Below are positions 32,792 to 41,123 of a stretch of 64,000 bases of DNA, in pieces (the stretch's first letter is position 1; the number at the start of each line of letters is the position of its first letter). This stretch comes from Ruminococcus sp. AF31-8BH (GTDB taxonomy: Bacteria; Bacillota; Clostridia; Lachnospirales; Lachnospiraceae): NCBI RefSeq assembly GCF_003460605.1, contig NZ_QTVN01000013.1:1-64000 (forward strand). Direction: 5' to 3'. Under the pieces are notes generated by a model. It ran no database searches. It was given only the letters and a program-made list of their open reading frames with translations, and was not told where the DNA came from. The translations under genes and the position numbers were made by a program.

Positions 32792-35700
32792 CTACGGTAT
32801 GATCACATTTCTCACAAATCCGGTGTCCGTCAGTTCCCGGTCCGTTGTTTTTTTGTTGGTAAATACGGCGGTTCCATTTTGATTCATAGACAGGTCAAAC
32901 TGCACTTCTTTTCCATTTATCTTTCCGCCGGATACGCCGTCAATCTTTTCCAGTTCATACCGCATGATCCTGCATTCGGAAACGGTATATACTCCTGCAG
33001 GAACTTCAAAAGATAGGCTTAGTCTTGCGTCTTTGGAGGTATCTGTATTTTCCCTGGTGAATTCTACTGTATCATAATAAGTGTACTTTTCTCCGTCCAG
33101 ATCCGTTCCCTGCAAGCGAAATGTAAAAACAGGATTTCCATGGGCCCATACAATTTCCTTTCCATGGATTACTTTGTCCACCTGGATGGTCACCAGCTTC
33201 ACATCTGTCATCTCAAAGGATTGGACGGCTTCCTCATTTTGGATCACGCATTTTACAGGCGCACCCTTTTTATAGCCTTTTGGAGCTTCCAATTCTGTCA
33301 GAAGGTACTCTCCTGCTGCCAGCCGGTTGATTCTGTGGGGTGTTGTCCCAGATATCCAGGTGTCCACGATTTTTCCCTTTGCGTCTGTAAGCCGCAGGGT
33401 GGCACCAGCTACCGTTTTTTGGGTGGCCTTGTCTGTTTTTCGAAATTCTGCTTTGGTGTATCCGTTCTCTACTGTAATGGTATGTCCCTGTTCCTGTTCC
33501 ACAAGACCGTTTTCGTCTACTGTGAATTCATAGGAGCGTCCGTCCGGTACATAGCCATCCGGCGCTGTTTTTTCCTGAAATACGTAGGTTCCAGGGACAA
33601 GCCCCTTGATCTGGATCATGCCGTTTGCGTCTGTTGTATAAAGCTTCCCTTTGTCTGCTCCTTGTGTTTTCTCCCACAGAAGAAAGCTTACGCCAGCAAG
33701 ACACCGATCCGGATCGCTGACATTTTCCTTTTTGGATACCTTTTTAATGCAGACCAGAGTTTCCTCATTTTGGAAGACGGCTGTTTTTTGTGCATCTCCT
33801 TCTTTTAATTCCACATCACAGACTTTTGACGTAACCACGTAACCTTTGGGAGGAGTCCGTTCCTCTACTGTATATTTTCCCATATAAAGAGGCTTCGAAA
33901 TGGCTGTTCCGCTTTCATCCGTAGTAACTTTGTCCACTGTTTCTCCTGAAGAAAGCAGAAGCGTTCCCACAACAGAATAGATATCTGCCGCAGCTTTCAC
34001 TTCAAATACAGCTCCCTGCAGGTTTCTGCCGGAAGGATCTTTCTTTCGAACAGTTATCGTTCCCTTTGGAGTGTCTTCTTTTATGATCACTTCTGTTTTA
34101 TCTGTATTTCCGAAAACAGAGGCTGGGGTTCCCTGATGCCATTCAAAAATAACCGAAGCCATATTATACACATGTGCCTCCAGAATGTCCGGATTCTGGT
34201 TCACTGCGTAATAAAGCTGCAGACTGCAGCCTTTTTTTAATCTTACCGACAGCTGCAGTCTGAGGATTTTCCCGTAGCTGCTTTCTGGCAGGGAACCAAT
34301 AGATGACAGCTTAAGCAGCTGATTTTTCACACTTAATTTCCAGTTTCCATCTGTTCCTCCAGAAGTTCCAAATGAAGCCAGCACATTCTGCTCAACCAGA
34401 AGCTTTGCGGATTTTAACTCAAAACAGTCTGCAAGCTCATCCTGGATATGAAGACCTGCGATTTTCCACTGTTCTGTGTTTTGGGGAATCTGCTGGGAAA
34501 TCTCATATACCGTTTCAAAATCTCTGCCCTTATATTCTTTTGCTTTTACCTTTGCTGTTCCGTCTATGATCCATTTCTGCGGTTTTTCCGGTTCCGGCCG
34601 CTGAACCTTTGCCCGGGAAACAACCTCATTGGACCAGTTTGTCCCCTCCTGCCCGTTTTTGTGTCTGCAGGTAATGGAACCTTTGTTTTTTACCGCATAG
34701 CTGCACACATTCCCACTGTAGGAGGGCGTCATTTCTGATGCGTCCATCCTTGCCTTTATCTGGAATTCATATGTTTTTCCATAGAATGCCGAGGAAGCCA
34801 GTGCTGCCTGGGTTGCCTGAAAACTTACCACATCATCCTTCGCTGTGAGCTGAAACCAGGAAGTCACATTTTCCCCGGATGGAAGCATCTTGACAGCCGC
34901 ATCCTCTGCGAAATCCACTCCTGCAGGGAGTGCATCTGTGATGGTACAGGATCCATAGTAATATGCCGGATGCTCCTCCGGGATTTCGGTCTGAAGGGTA
35001 TAATAAAACTCATCCGAAATATTCACCAGATCGTTAAAAGCTCCCTGTTCTGCCAGTGTGTTTCCTGTCTTTTTGGTCAGCTTGGGATATTCCACAGGAC
35101 CGTATCCTTTTGCATCCCACTGAAGCCCTGCCACACTTACACATGTTCCAGTCAACGCCTCTTCATACTGGTTTTGGATTGCTTTCGCCGGGTTCTTTGA
35201 TACATTCCCGTAACCAGGGCTGAGAATTGCAAGATAAAAGCCAGCGGATTGATCCACTTCATAGACAACGGTATGCTCTGGAACTTCTCCTTCTACCTTG
35301 GCGGCAGGAGCTGTCAGCACCTCATAGTTTTTGGAAAAAAGCTCCGTCTGGAACACATTGACTACAGAATCCTTTGTGGCATATCTGTGCCCAATGGAAC
35401 CATTCTGCAGCCGGATTCCAAAACGCTGGTACAGATCAATATCCAGCCATCTGAAGCGGTAATTTCCCGGTACAGGCGTACTTGTTCCGCTTTTTACAAT
35501 ATCTATTTTGATTTCCTGGGCTGGAAGACCATCTGCAAACAGAAGCCACAGGTCATCCGTATCGCTGATCCCAAAAATAGGCATCAGATCCGTCATTTTT
35601 GCACCTTTGTTGTCGTAGGTATAATCCAGATAATCCGTGCAGGTCATCAAAAGGTCCAGACTGGTATTTGCTTCTTTGTTAAAGCCTACGTTTGTAACCC

Positions 35701-36331
35701 GAAACCCGTATTTTCCTTTTGCACGGTTATCAAGGGGCAGATAATACGGACCCTGTACCGCTCCCTGTATCTTTTGCCCGGCAAGCACACTGCTTCCAGC
35801 CTGACTCCAGGGATACACTGCGGAATTGGAATTCCAGCCAAGCCTTGTATATTTGCTGCTGAAAACCGCCTCCCCATTGGTAACCGGAACAAAGCCGCCG
35901 TTTCCATTTCGTACAGGCAAACCCTCCTGCACAAAACCAGCATGTGCCGCATACAGGTCGATCAGATTCTCCATATTTTCTTCTGGAACAGCCTCTTCTC
36001 CTTCTGAAAAAAGCAGGTCATCCTCTTCCATCTCAGAAAATAGATCATTTTCTGTAAAAAATCCTTCGTCCCCTTCTGCATCCATCTGGTTTTCCAAATC
36101 TGTGGCATCCTCTGAACCAGTATCCTCTTCCTCACCGGTATCTTCCGAAATATTTTCCATTTCCTCTTCAGAGTTCCACGCTTCCTGCTCCTCTGCTCCT
36201 GCGGCTTCTTTCTCCCTTTCTATGGCTTTGCCCTCTTCCTGGGCCAATGCCCTGCTATCCGGATGGGAAAATACCGCAGGCACAGCGATCACAGCTGCCA
36301 GTACAGCCTTTCTAAAAAATCTTTTCCTCAT
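32792..36331 (-). CDS. Giant Cna-B/SpaA-type surface adhesin
   Basis: The 1179-residue exported protein has a signal peptide (cleavage probably after SRALA, residue 30), an acidic Glu/Asp-rich stalk (31-130), and a large beta-rich region (about 130-750) with conserved adhesin-like blocks. Cna-B type domains start near 755 (GTITVRKKDPSGRNLQGAVFEV), 858 and 960, with the usual E-x-x-A/TPPKGY isopeptide-type ends; a terminal beta domain follows. It ends LTDTG FVRNVIIP with no membrane segment, so it lacks a normal sortase anchor. It overlaps the upstream TasA-like gene by 4 bases. Confidence 0.85.
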   Translation of the reverse strand: MRKRFFRKAVLAAVIAVPAVFSHPDSRALAQEEGKAIEREKEAAGAEEQEAWNSEEEMENISEDTGEEEDTGSEDATDLENQMDAEGDEGFFTENDLFSEMEEDDLLFSEGEEAVPEENMENLIDLYAAHAGFVQEGLPVRNGNGGFVPVTNGEAVFSSKYTRLGWNSNSAVYPWSQAGSSVLAGQKIQGAVQGPYYLPLDNRAKGKYGFRVTNVGFNKEANTSLDLLMTCTDYLDYTYDNKGAKMTDLMPIFGISDTDDLWLLFADGLPAQEIKIDIVKSGTSTPVPGNYRFRWLDIDLYQRFGIRLQNGSIGHRYATKDSVVNVFQTELFSKNYEVLTAPAAKVEGEVPEHTVVYEVDQSAGFYLAILSPGYGNVSKNPAKAIQNQYEEALTGTCVSVAGLQWDAKGYGPVEYPKLTKKTGNTLAEQGAFNDLVNISDEFYYTLQTEIPEEHPAYYYGSCTITDALPAGVDFAEDAAVKMLPSGENVTSWFQLTAKDDVVSFQATQAALASSAFYGKTYEFQIKARMDASEMTPSYSGNVCSYAVKNKGSITCRHKNGQEGTNWSNEVVSRAKVQRPEPEKPQKWIIDGTAKVKAKEYKGRDFETVYEISQQIPQNTEQWKIAGLHIQDELADCFELKSAKLLVEQNVLASFGTSGGTDGNWKLSVKNQLLKLSSIGSLPESSYGKILRLQLSVRLKKGCSLQLYYAVNQNPDILEAHVYNMASVIFEWHQGTPASVFGNTDKTEVIIKEDTPKGTITVRKKDPSGRNLQGAVFEVKAAADIYSVVGTLLLSSGETVDKVTTDESGTAISKPLYMGKYTVEERTPPKGYVVTSKVCDVELKEGDAQKTAVFQNEETLVCIKKVSKKENVSDPDRCLAGVSFLLWEKTQGADKGKLYTTDANGMIQIKGLVPGTYVFQEKTAPDGYVPDGRSYEFTVDENGLVEQEQGHTITVENGYTKAEFRKTDKATQKTVAGATLRLTDAKGKIVDTWISGTTPHRINRLAAGEYLLTELEAPKGYKKGAPVKCVIQNEEAVQSFEMTDVKLVTIQVDKVIHGKEIVWAHGNPVFTFRLQGTDLDGEKYTYYDTVEFTRENTDTSKDARLSLSFEVPAGVYTVSECRIMRYELEKIDGVSGGKINGKEVQFDLSMNQNGTAVFTNKKTTDRELTDTGFVRNVIIP

Positions 36332-36963
36332 CCTGCGTCCTCCTGGCGGTCTGCCTCATACTGTTTTAAATAATTCTCATACTTTTTCTCCATGGTCATT
36401 CCTTCATCCTGCATCTGGATCACCTTTGCAGTTACAGGCACATCATAGCTTCTTTTCACATCAAGCTCCCCTTCCAGATAGAGAACCGTCACAATCTCGG
36501 AAAACAGAGGCGCAGTGCTTTCTCCTGGCATTAGTACCTTTTTATAGCCGTAAACATATTTCTGGCCATTCCGGTCCTGTTCCTTAGAAAGCAGCGTCCA
36601 TTTCCCTGTGTCTGCCTCAAACTGAAACAGTTCTCTTCTTTCCTTTTCTGTTTTTTTCCCGGTTTTTTCATCCACCACGAAAATGTTTTCCACCGGGATC
36701 CTGACTTCCAGAAAAACATTTGCCTCATTCTTTCCTGTATTCTGCACAACAGGATCCTTCTCCAGGGTCTGACCGGGATACACCTTCAACGCCTTCTCTG
36801 CATCCCAATGTGCCTCTGTCAGCCTGGCTTTTACAGAGCCTGCTGTGATCACATTTCTCACCTCGCCCACTGATCTGGTGAGATATGCAATTGTAACAGC
36901 CCCGGAAAATGCAATTCCCAGCAGCAGGCCTGCGCCTCCCAGTATGTACCGTTTTTTCCTCAT
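36328..36963 (-). CDS. TasA/camelysin-like secreted protein (subunit E)
   Basis: A 211-residue protein with a SipW-type signal: hydrophobic stretch then VTIAYLTRSVGEV, where the A-Y-L/F-T-x-S pattern follows the h-region as in TasA. The beta-sandwich that follows has the family's VYPGQTLEKDPVVQNTGKNEANVFLEVRIPV segment and a VLMPGESTAPLF motif. It lies directly after the SipW gene and overlaps the adhesin start by 4 bases. Confidence 0.83.
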   Translation of the reverse strand: MRKKRYILGGAGLLLGIAFSGAVTIAYLTRSVGEVRNVITAGSVKARLTEAHWDAEKALKVYPGQTLEKDPVVQNTGKNEANVFLEVRIPVENIFVVDEKTGKKTEKERRELFQFEADTGKWTLLSKEQDRNGQKYVYGYKKVLMPGESTAPLFSEIVTVLYLEGELDVKRSYDVPVTAKVIQMQDEGMTMEKKYENYLKQYEADRQEDAG

Positions 36964-36964
36964 T

Positions 36965-37444
36965 TTATTTCACGCTCCTTTTTGCTTTCACGCCTTCCCA
37001 GATATTCATGCACAGAGAAAACGCCAGGAAACAGGACAAAACCGCCGCTTTTCCATTCCAAGTGCCAAGAAACAGCCGTACATACCCCACATAGGGAACT
37101 GTAAAAACAACAGTTCCATATACATTCTCCCACTTCACAGGTTGGGTATCCTGCTTCTCGTTTGCATCTCCTTTTGTCATAAACAGCTGGGCGTTTTCAT
37201 CTATTTCCATCACCCGGTGAGTGATAACCGTTTCCCCTTCAAAAAAAGTGATGATCTCCCCTTTTTTTATTTCCCGGGGCTGCTTCTCTTTCACATAAAC
37301 GGCAGCCCCCACCGGAAGTGCCGGTGACATGCTCCCTGATACTACGGTATAACATCTCATTTTCAGAATCTGCGGATAGCAAAAACAGATCAGCATACCA
37401 GAAAGAATAATCAAGCACATAGCTTTTGGATATCTTTTATTCAT
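36965..37444 (-). CDS. sipW: SipW-type (Ser-His) signal peptidase I
   Basis: A 159-residue S26 signal peptidase of the ER/SipW type. It has an N-terminal membrane segment, the catalytic serine in VVSGSMSPALPVG, and a histidine in place of the usual lysine in VITHRVMEID. A second membrane segment lies at the C-terminus. This class is the one that processes TasA-family precursors in Bacillus. The ATG at 37444 overlaps the upstream stop by 8 bases. It is embedded among five TasA-like genes. Confidence 0.9.
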   Translation of the reverse strand: MNKRYPKAMCLIILSGMLICFCYPQILKMRCYTVVSGSMSPALPVGAAVYVKEKQPREIKKGEIITFFEGETVITHRVMEIDENAQLFMTKGDANEKQDTQPVKWENVYGTVVFTVPYVGYVRLFLGTWNGKAAVLSCFLAFSLCMNIWEGVKAKRSVK

Positions 37445-38714
37445 CCTGGCTTTCCTTTCTGTACAGCCGCCAGCTGCTGACCGCCATTGCTGCCAGGGCA
37501 CCAAACAATGCCAGCCATTTCACCGCAGCTTTTGTCTCATCCCCTGTTTTCGGGCTTGCTGCCACAGATGAAAAAACTTTTTCCCTTTCATTCTGGCTGT
37601 TCCCTTCTCTGGAATTCTGCTGACCGTATTCTTTTTCGGAACCATCCGGATCTTCTTCTCTTTTACCTGCTCCCTGCGCCGAAAATACCCAGTTTACTCT
37701 GCCAAGAAGGCTCTGATACTGGTTGTCCATCTCTTCGCTTAAGGACAGCTTCACCACCAGGCTTTTCCCTTCGCCTGCTGCAAAATCTCCAAGAGAAATA
37801 TTCTCCTTCATGCTCCAGCCTGCCCCGGTCACGTTTCCGTCCACAGCACCCTGATAAAGAACTTTGCTGTCCTGCCGAATCTCCACCACAGCATATCTGG
37901 ACAGAAGCTTTTCCACCAGTTCCAGATTTTCCTGACTCATTTTTTCCTGCTCTGCAAGCTCTGCACGCAGATACATCTGAACCGGAATCTGAGAGGAATT
38001 GGTGATGCGGATGGTCTGGCTTCTTGTGCATCCCGGCGTCAGGTTTTTGAAATTGGCAAACAGATCTGTGGTCTCCCCGCCGATTTTCAGCTTCTGGTTT
38101 TCCCCGAAGATTACACTTGTTACAGTCTCACAGGTACAGGGCTGATAGAAAATCCCCAGATCCCGCTCCATTTTTCCCCAGATGGTCTCCATCTCACCGC
38201 CTTCAGCCTGAATGCTCTCCATATTGATGAGGATCCTGGCCTCTTTGTTTTTGTAGCGGTTGTCCGCTTTTTCGGACAGATAATATCGGTCCATCAGAGG
38301 CTTTCTGGTACTTTCTCCTGCCAGCAGAACATCCTTGTAGTACCAGTACCCATCATCCTCCAACGTCCAGAGATCCGTATTGTAGTGAATTTCGATCAGC
38401 CCTGGATCCAGATCCTTCTCTTCCTGAAAGCTCCCCTCTTCATCCACGCTCCCGAACATGCTGGTAACCTTCACCCGCACAAAAGAGTCCGTATTTCCCT
38501 CATTTTTAATAAATACTTCCTTCACGACTTTCTGTCCGGGATCTACATGATCCGGTCTTATATAATTCTCCTGTATGGAATTTTTGTAGGAGGACATAGA
38601 CAGCAGGTTTTCGGCATATTCTGATACATTCCACGCAGCCAGCACAGCACCGCATACAAACAGCATTCCTGCAAACACAAGAAGGGCCATACATGTAAAC
38701 GTATGCTTTTTCAT
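37437..38714 (-). CDS. TasA-like protein with variant sortase anchor (subunit D)
   Basis: A 425-residue protein with an N-terminal signal (LFVCGAVLAAW), two TasA-like beta modules (first with VDPGQKVVKEVFIKNEGNTDSFVRVKV and LLAGESTRKPLMDRYY; second with LTPGCTRSQTIRITNSSQIPVQMYLRAEL), a charged Glu/Asn/Ser linker and a C-terminal signal SPKTGDE, hydrophobic segment and RLYRKE tail. That end looks like a non-LPXTG sorting signal, so this subunit may tie the fibre to the wall. Its SipW-type AY motif is weaker than in the other subunits. Confidence 0.82.
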   Translation of the reverse strand: MKKHTFTCMALLVFAGMLFVCGAVLAAWNVSEYAENLLSMSSYKNSIQENYIRPDHVDPGQKVVKEVFIKNEGNTDSFVRVKVTSMFGSVDEEGSFQEEKDLDPGLIEIHYNTDLWTLEDDGYWYYKDVLLAGESTRKPLMDRYYLSEKADNRYKNKEARILINMESIQAEGGEMETIWGKMERDLGIFYQPCTCETVTSVIFGENQKLKIGGETTDLFANFKNLTPGCTRSQTIRITNSSQIPVQMYLRAELAEQEKMSQENLELVEKLLSRYAVVEIRQDSKVLYQGAVDGNVTGAGWSMKENISLGDFAAGEGKSLVVKLSLSEEMDNQYQSLLGRVNWVFSAQGAGKREEDPDGSEKEYGQQNSREGNSQNEREKVFSSVAASPKTGDETKAAVKWLALFGALAAMAVSSWRLYRKESQDE

Positions 38715-38733
38715 AGCATCTCTTCCTTTCTGA

Positions 38734-39507
38734 TCAGTTCACGCCAGCGCTCCTGATCTCCTGCAGAGTGCCTCCTTTGATCTCCTCATCCAGCATGCGG
38801 TACGCCTCTGCCTGTGTGGCAAAGCCCTTGCTCTGAATTGCCTGCGCAGTTACCTTCAGCTGATAGTTGCCCACCTTTTTCATTTCCGTCTGGTTCCAGT
38901 CGATGGGAATCACCACATTGGTGAACAGAGTGGATTCCTCCTGGATATTCAGAATCCCATCTCCGTTTTTGCCCATATAGTTGTATACCAGCTTAGACGC
39001 CGTAGATCTTGCCGTATCCTTTTCCCAAAGAGGATTCACCATCGGGTATGCCGCCAGCTCTGAAAGGCTGTAGCCTGGAATCCGGTCCTGGATCAACCCG
39101 GTTGAGGTTCCTTCCTTTTTGTCGTATCCGCCATCAAAGCTTTCATCATAATAGATGGTTTTGTAGATCAGATTCAGCGCCTGGCTGTCTGTCACATCTG
39201 CGCCGTCTCCATCCAGAATGTCCACGATCATCCGCACATAGCAGGGTTCTTCCCCATTTTTGTCTGAGGTAATATTTTTCACAGTAGGATTTTTGTATAC
39301 GGTATAACCGGGATACATGTTTTTTCCATCGTTGTCTTTTGGATCCCATTCCGGTTCCTTCAGACCAATATCCAGATCACCGGTTGTAAAAACATTTGTT
39401 TCCTGGGCACTCTCGGTAAAATAAGCCATGGTAGTGCCGATTCCGGAAAGCAGTGCGCACAAGATCACGCCTGCTGCCAGTAAGTTTCTTTTCTTTGTAT
39501 TCGTCAT
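38734..39507 (-). CDS. TasA-like secreted protein (subunit C)
   Basis: A 257-residue protein with a SipW-type signal ending TTMAYFTESAQETNVFTTGDLDIGL, which is the clearest match to TasA in the operon. The mature part begins with EPEWDPKD and the family VYPGYTVYKNPTVKNITSD segment, and ends with KVTAQAIQSKGFATQAEAYRML. It starts 26 bases before subunit B ends in sequence order, so it is the third gene transcribed. Confidence 0.85.
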   Translation of the reverse strand: MTNTKKRNLLAAGVILCALLSGIGTTMAYFTESAQETNVFTTGDLDIGLKEPEWDPKDNDGKNMYPGYTVYKNPTVKNITSDKNGEEPCYVRMIVDILDGDGADVTDSQALNLIYKTIYYDESFDGGYDKKEGTSTGLIQDRIPGYSLSELAAYPMVNPLWEKDTARSTASKLVYNYMGKNGDGILNIQEESTLFTNVVIPIDWNQTEMKKVGNYQLKVTAQAIQSKGFATQAEAYRMLDEEIKGGTLQEIRSAGVN

Positions 39508-39533
39508 TTTTTCTCTTCCTTTCTTGCTGATTT

Positions 39534-40217
39534 TTACTGAAACTGGAACAAACCGGCTTCATAAGCTGCCTTCGGGTTGTCCAGTCCATAGCTTGCTTCT
39601 CCAGGCATCTGCTGCAGGACGTGCCCGGAAATCCGGATTTCGACACCGCCCATTTCCAGCACTTTGTTCTGCCTTGCATAATTGACGCTTTTATCGACAG
39701 ATACCTGGGTAAATAAGGGAACGGTTGTCTCCCCTTCTCCTGGAAAATTCCGTTTCAGGACTCTGGAATAGTAAAAGCACTGGACCGGATCCGTGTCTTT
39801 CTGGTTCTGAAAGCGAATCCAGTCACTCTTCTTTGGATCATCGCTGTTGTAATCGATCTGGTATACATCCACTGCTTTTTTCATATCTGCAGCGCTCAAA
39901 AGCTTTCCTTTTTTCGAAGGATCCGGGCAGCTGTCTGTGTAGACAAACTCACATTTCAGCGCCACCAGCTCATTCATATCCAGTTCTGAGGTATTGGTCA
40001 CCTGAGGATCCTTGGGGATCACCGCTCCCGGCACTGTAAGAAGTCCCTTCCGCGGATTCCAGGATGGCTCTGTCAGCCTGGCATTCAGCCCGTTTTCCCC
40101 GGCAAACGCCAGCTGATTTGACACATATGCACTGTCACTGATATAAGCCAGGGCCGTTCCCCCGCCTGCTGCCAGACAGGTCAGTGCAGCTAAACATACT
40201 ATGATTTTTTTCTTCAT
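39534..40217 (-). CDS. TasA-like secreted protein (subunit B)
   Basis: A 227-residue protein with signal and SipW motif TALAYISDSAYVSNQLAFAG, then TEPSWNPRKG and VIPKDPQVTNTSELDMNELVALKC. It ends QMPGEASYGLDNPKAAYEAG, like the other subunits' ends. The ATG at 40217 follows GGAGGGACAG; a longer frame starts inside subunit A. It begins 10 bases after the subunit A stop. Confidence 0.84.
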   Translation of the reverse strand: MKKKIIVCLAALTCLAAGGGTALAYISDSAYVSNQLAFAGENGLNARLTEPSWNPRKGLLTVPGAVIPKDPQVTNTSELDMNELVALKCEFVYTDSCPDPSKKGKLLSAADMKKAVDVYQIDYNSDDPKKSDWIRFQNQKDTDPVQCFYYSRVLKRNFPGEGETTVPLFTQVSVDKSVNYARQNKVLEMGGVEIRISGHVLQQMPGEASYGLDNPKAAYEAGLFQFQ

Positions 40218-40227
40218 CTGTCCCTCC

Positions 40228-40731
40228 TTACAGTCTGGCAAAGGCTTCTTCCGGGGAAGAAAATCCCTCTGCCTGGACGGATTCTTCGTAAACCAGAATA
40301 TCAAAACTTACCAACTCATCTTTTTTCACTGTATTTTTTATAACAATCTTATCAAAAATTACATCTGTACGCTGTCCAGACAACACTTTTTTCTGATAAT
40401 AATAGTATCCGTCTTCTCCTTTTTTCCAGCTGTCTGCAATCTCTAGCGGCTGGCACTGTGCTTCTCCCCTGTCATTGCTGAAAATCACCCTGGCCCGGAT
40501 AAATACCGGGAAGCCAGAATCATTTGCAATACAGGGCTTTTTCTTAATCACCTGCCCGGGCTTTACCTCATCCGGCGGTTCAAATTCTTCCTCAATATGA
40601 GTGGTATTCTCCAAAATCCGAATCTGATTGACCGTTTCTTTTTGGTCGATCAGATAGGCATATACCACAGAACCTGTAATTCCCGCAGTCAGACAGCACG
40701 CAAGTACAAAAATCATCCATCTTTTCTTCAT
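40228..40731 (-). CDS. TasA-like secreted protein (subunit A)
   Basis: A 167-residue protein, first in the operon. It has a hydrophobic signal with the SipW-type motif VYAYLIDQKETVNQIRI, the family segment VKPGQVIKKKPCIANDSGFPVFIRARVIF, VLSGQRTDVIFDKIVI and QAEGFSSPEEAF. A ribosome site (AAAGGAG, 40764-40770) is separated from the ATG by a hairpin that would bring it to 9 bases if folded. Confidence 0.8.
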   Translation of the reverse strand: MKKRWMIFVLACCLTAGITGSVVYAYLIDQKETVNQIRILENTTHIEEEFEPPDEVKPGQVIKKKPCIANDSGFPVFIRARVIFSNDRGEAQCQPLEIADSWKKGEDGYYYYQKKVLSGQRTDVIFDKIVIKNTVKKDELVSFDILVYEESVQAEGFSSPEEAFARL

Positions 40732-40856
40732 GGATCCGCTTTGGCAGAAAAAATTTCTGCCAACTCCTTTCTTTGGGGATTTTCTGTTGTCACATCAAAT
40801 ATCCGGGACAAATTTTTGCCCCAAAGCTGCTTGGCACAATGGAATCACCTCCAGAC
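40732..40856 (-). promoter_or_regulatory. Structured leader of the TasA-like/SipW operon
   Basis: CUUUGGGG (40819-40826) can pair with CCCCAAAG (40771-40778) over about 40 bases. Alternatively the same GGGGC pairs locally with GUCCC (40805-40822). The long-range stem ends next to the ribosome site, and a second hairpin (40741-40763) follows it. A leader of alternative stems flanking the ribosome site suggests regulated translation. I see no known riboswitch core. Confidence 0.5.
40741..40763 (-). promoter_or_regulatory. Hairpin between ribosome site and ATG of subunit A
   Basis: TTGGCAGAAA, three bases, TTTCTGCCAA: a perfect 10-bp inverted repeat of 23 bases. It lies between AAAGGAG and the ATG, with just 9 bases left over. 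Confidence 0.6.
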
Positions 40857-40861
40857 TTCGA

Positions 40862-40891
40862 ATGATAAATTAGAGAATAAAATCATGTGAA
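40862..40891 (-). promoter_or_regulatory. Putative promoter of the TasA-like/SipW operon
   Basis: TTCACA (40886-40891), 18 bases, TATCAT (40862-40867) on the minus strand, each one mismatch from consensus. The start would be near 40855. The remaining space up to sigH (40892-41123) is AT-rich, with a 17-base hairpin GCGTCC-TTCCC-GGACGC at 41019-41035 and no coding feature I trust. Confidence 0.5.
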
Positions 40892-41123
40892 TAAAAATAG
40901 AAAAGCTGACATGATAGAATATAAAAAATAGATAAATTGATTTCTTCTGGATTTAAATAAAAAAGCAAATTGGATTTTATAACAAAATTGATAAATTAGA
41001 ATTTTAGATATTACTGACGCGTCCTTCCCGGACGCATTGATTACTTGATATGATAACAGATTTTTTTCAAAAGTCAAGACAGGAAATCTAAAAGAAAAAT
41101 AAACTCTTTTTCATTTCTCTTTT

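Noticed and set aside
40732..40860. c-di-GMP riboswitch before the fibre operon
   Set aside because: The conserved GEMM core could not be matched by eye; only alternative stems are supported.
40883..41077. A 64-residue minus-strand frame in the AT-rich gap after sigH
   Set aside because: Lys/Phe/Leu-rich product from AT-rich DNA, no ribosome site, and it overlaps the inferred operon promoter.
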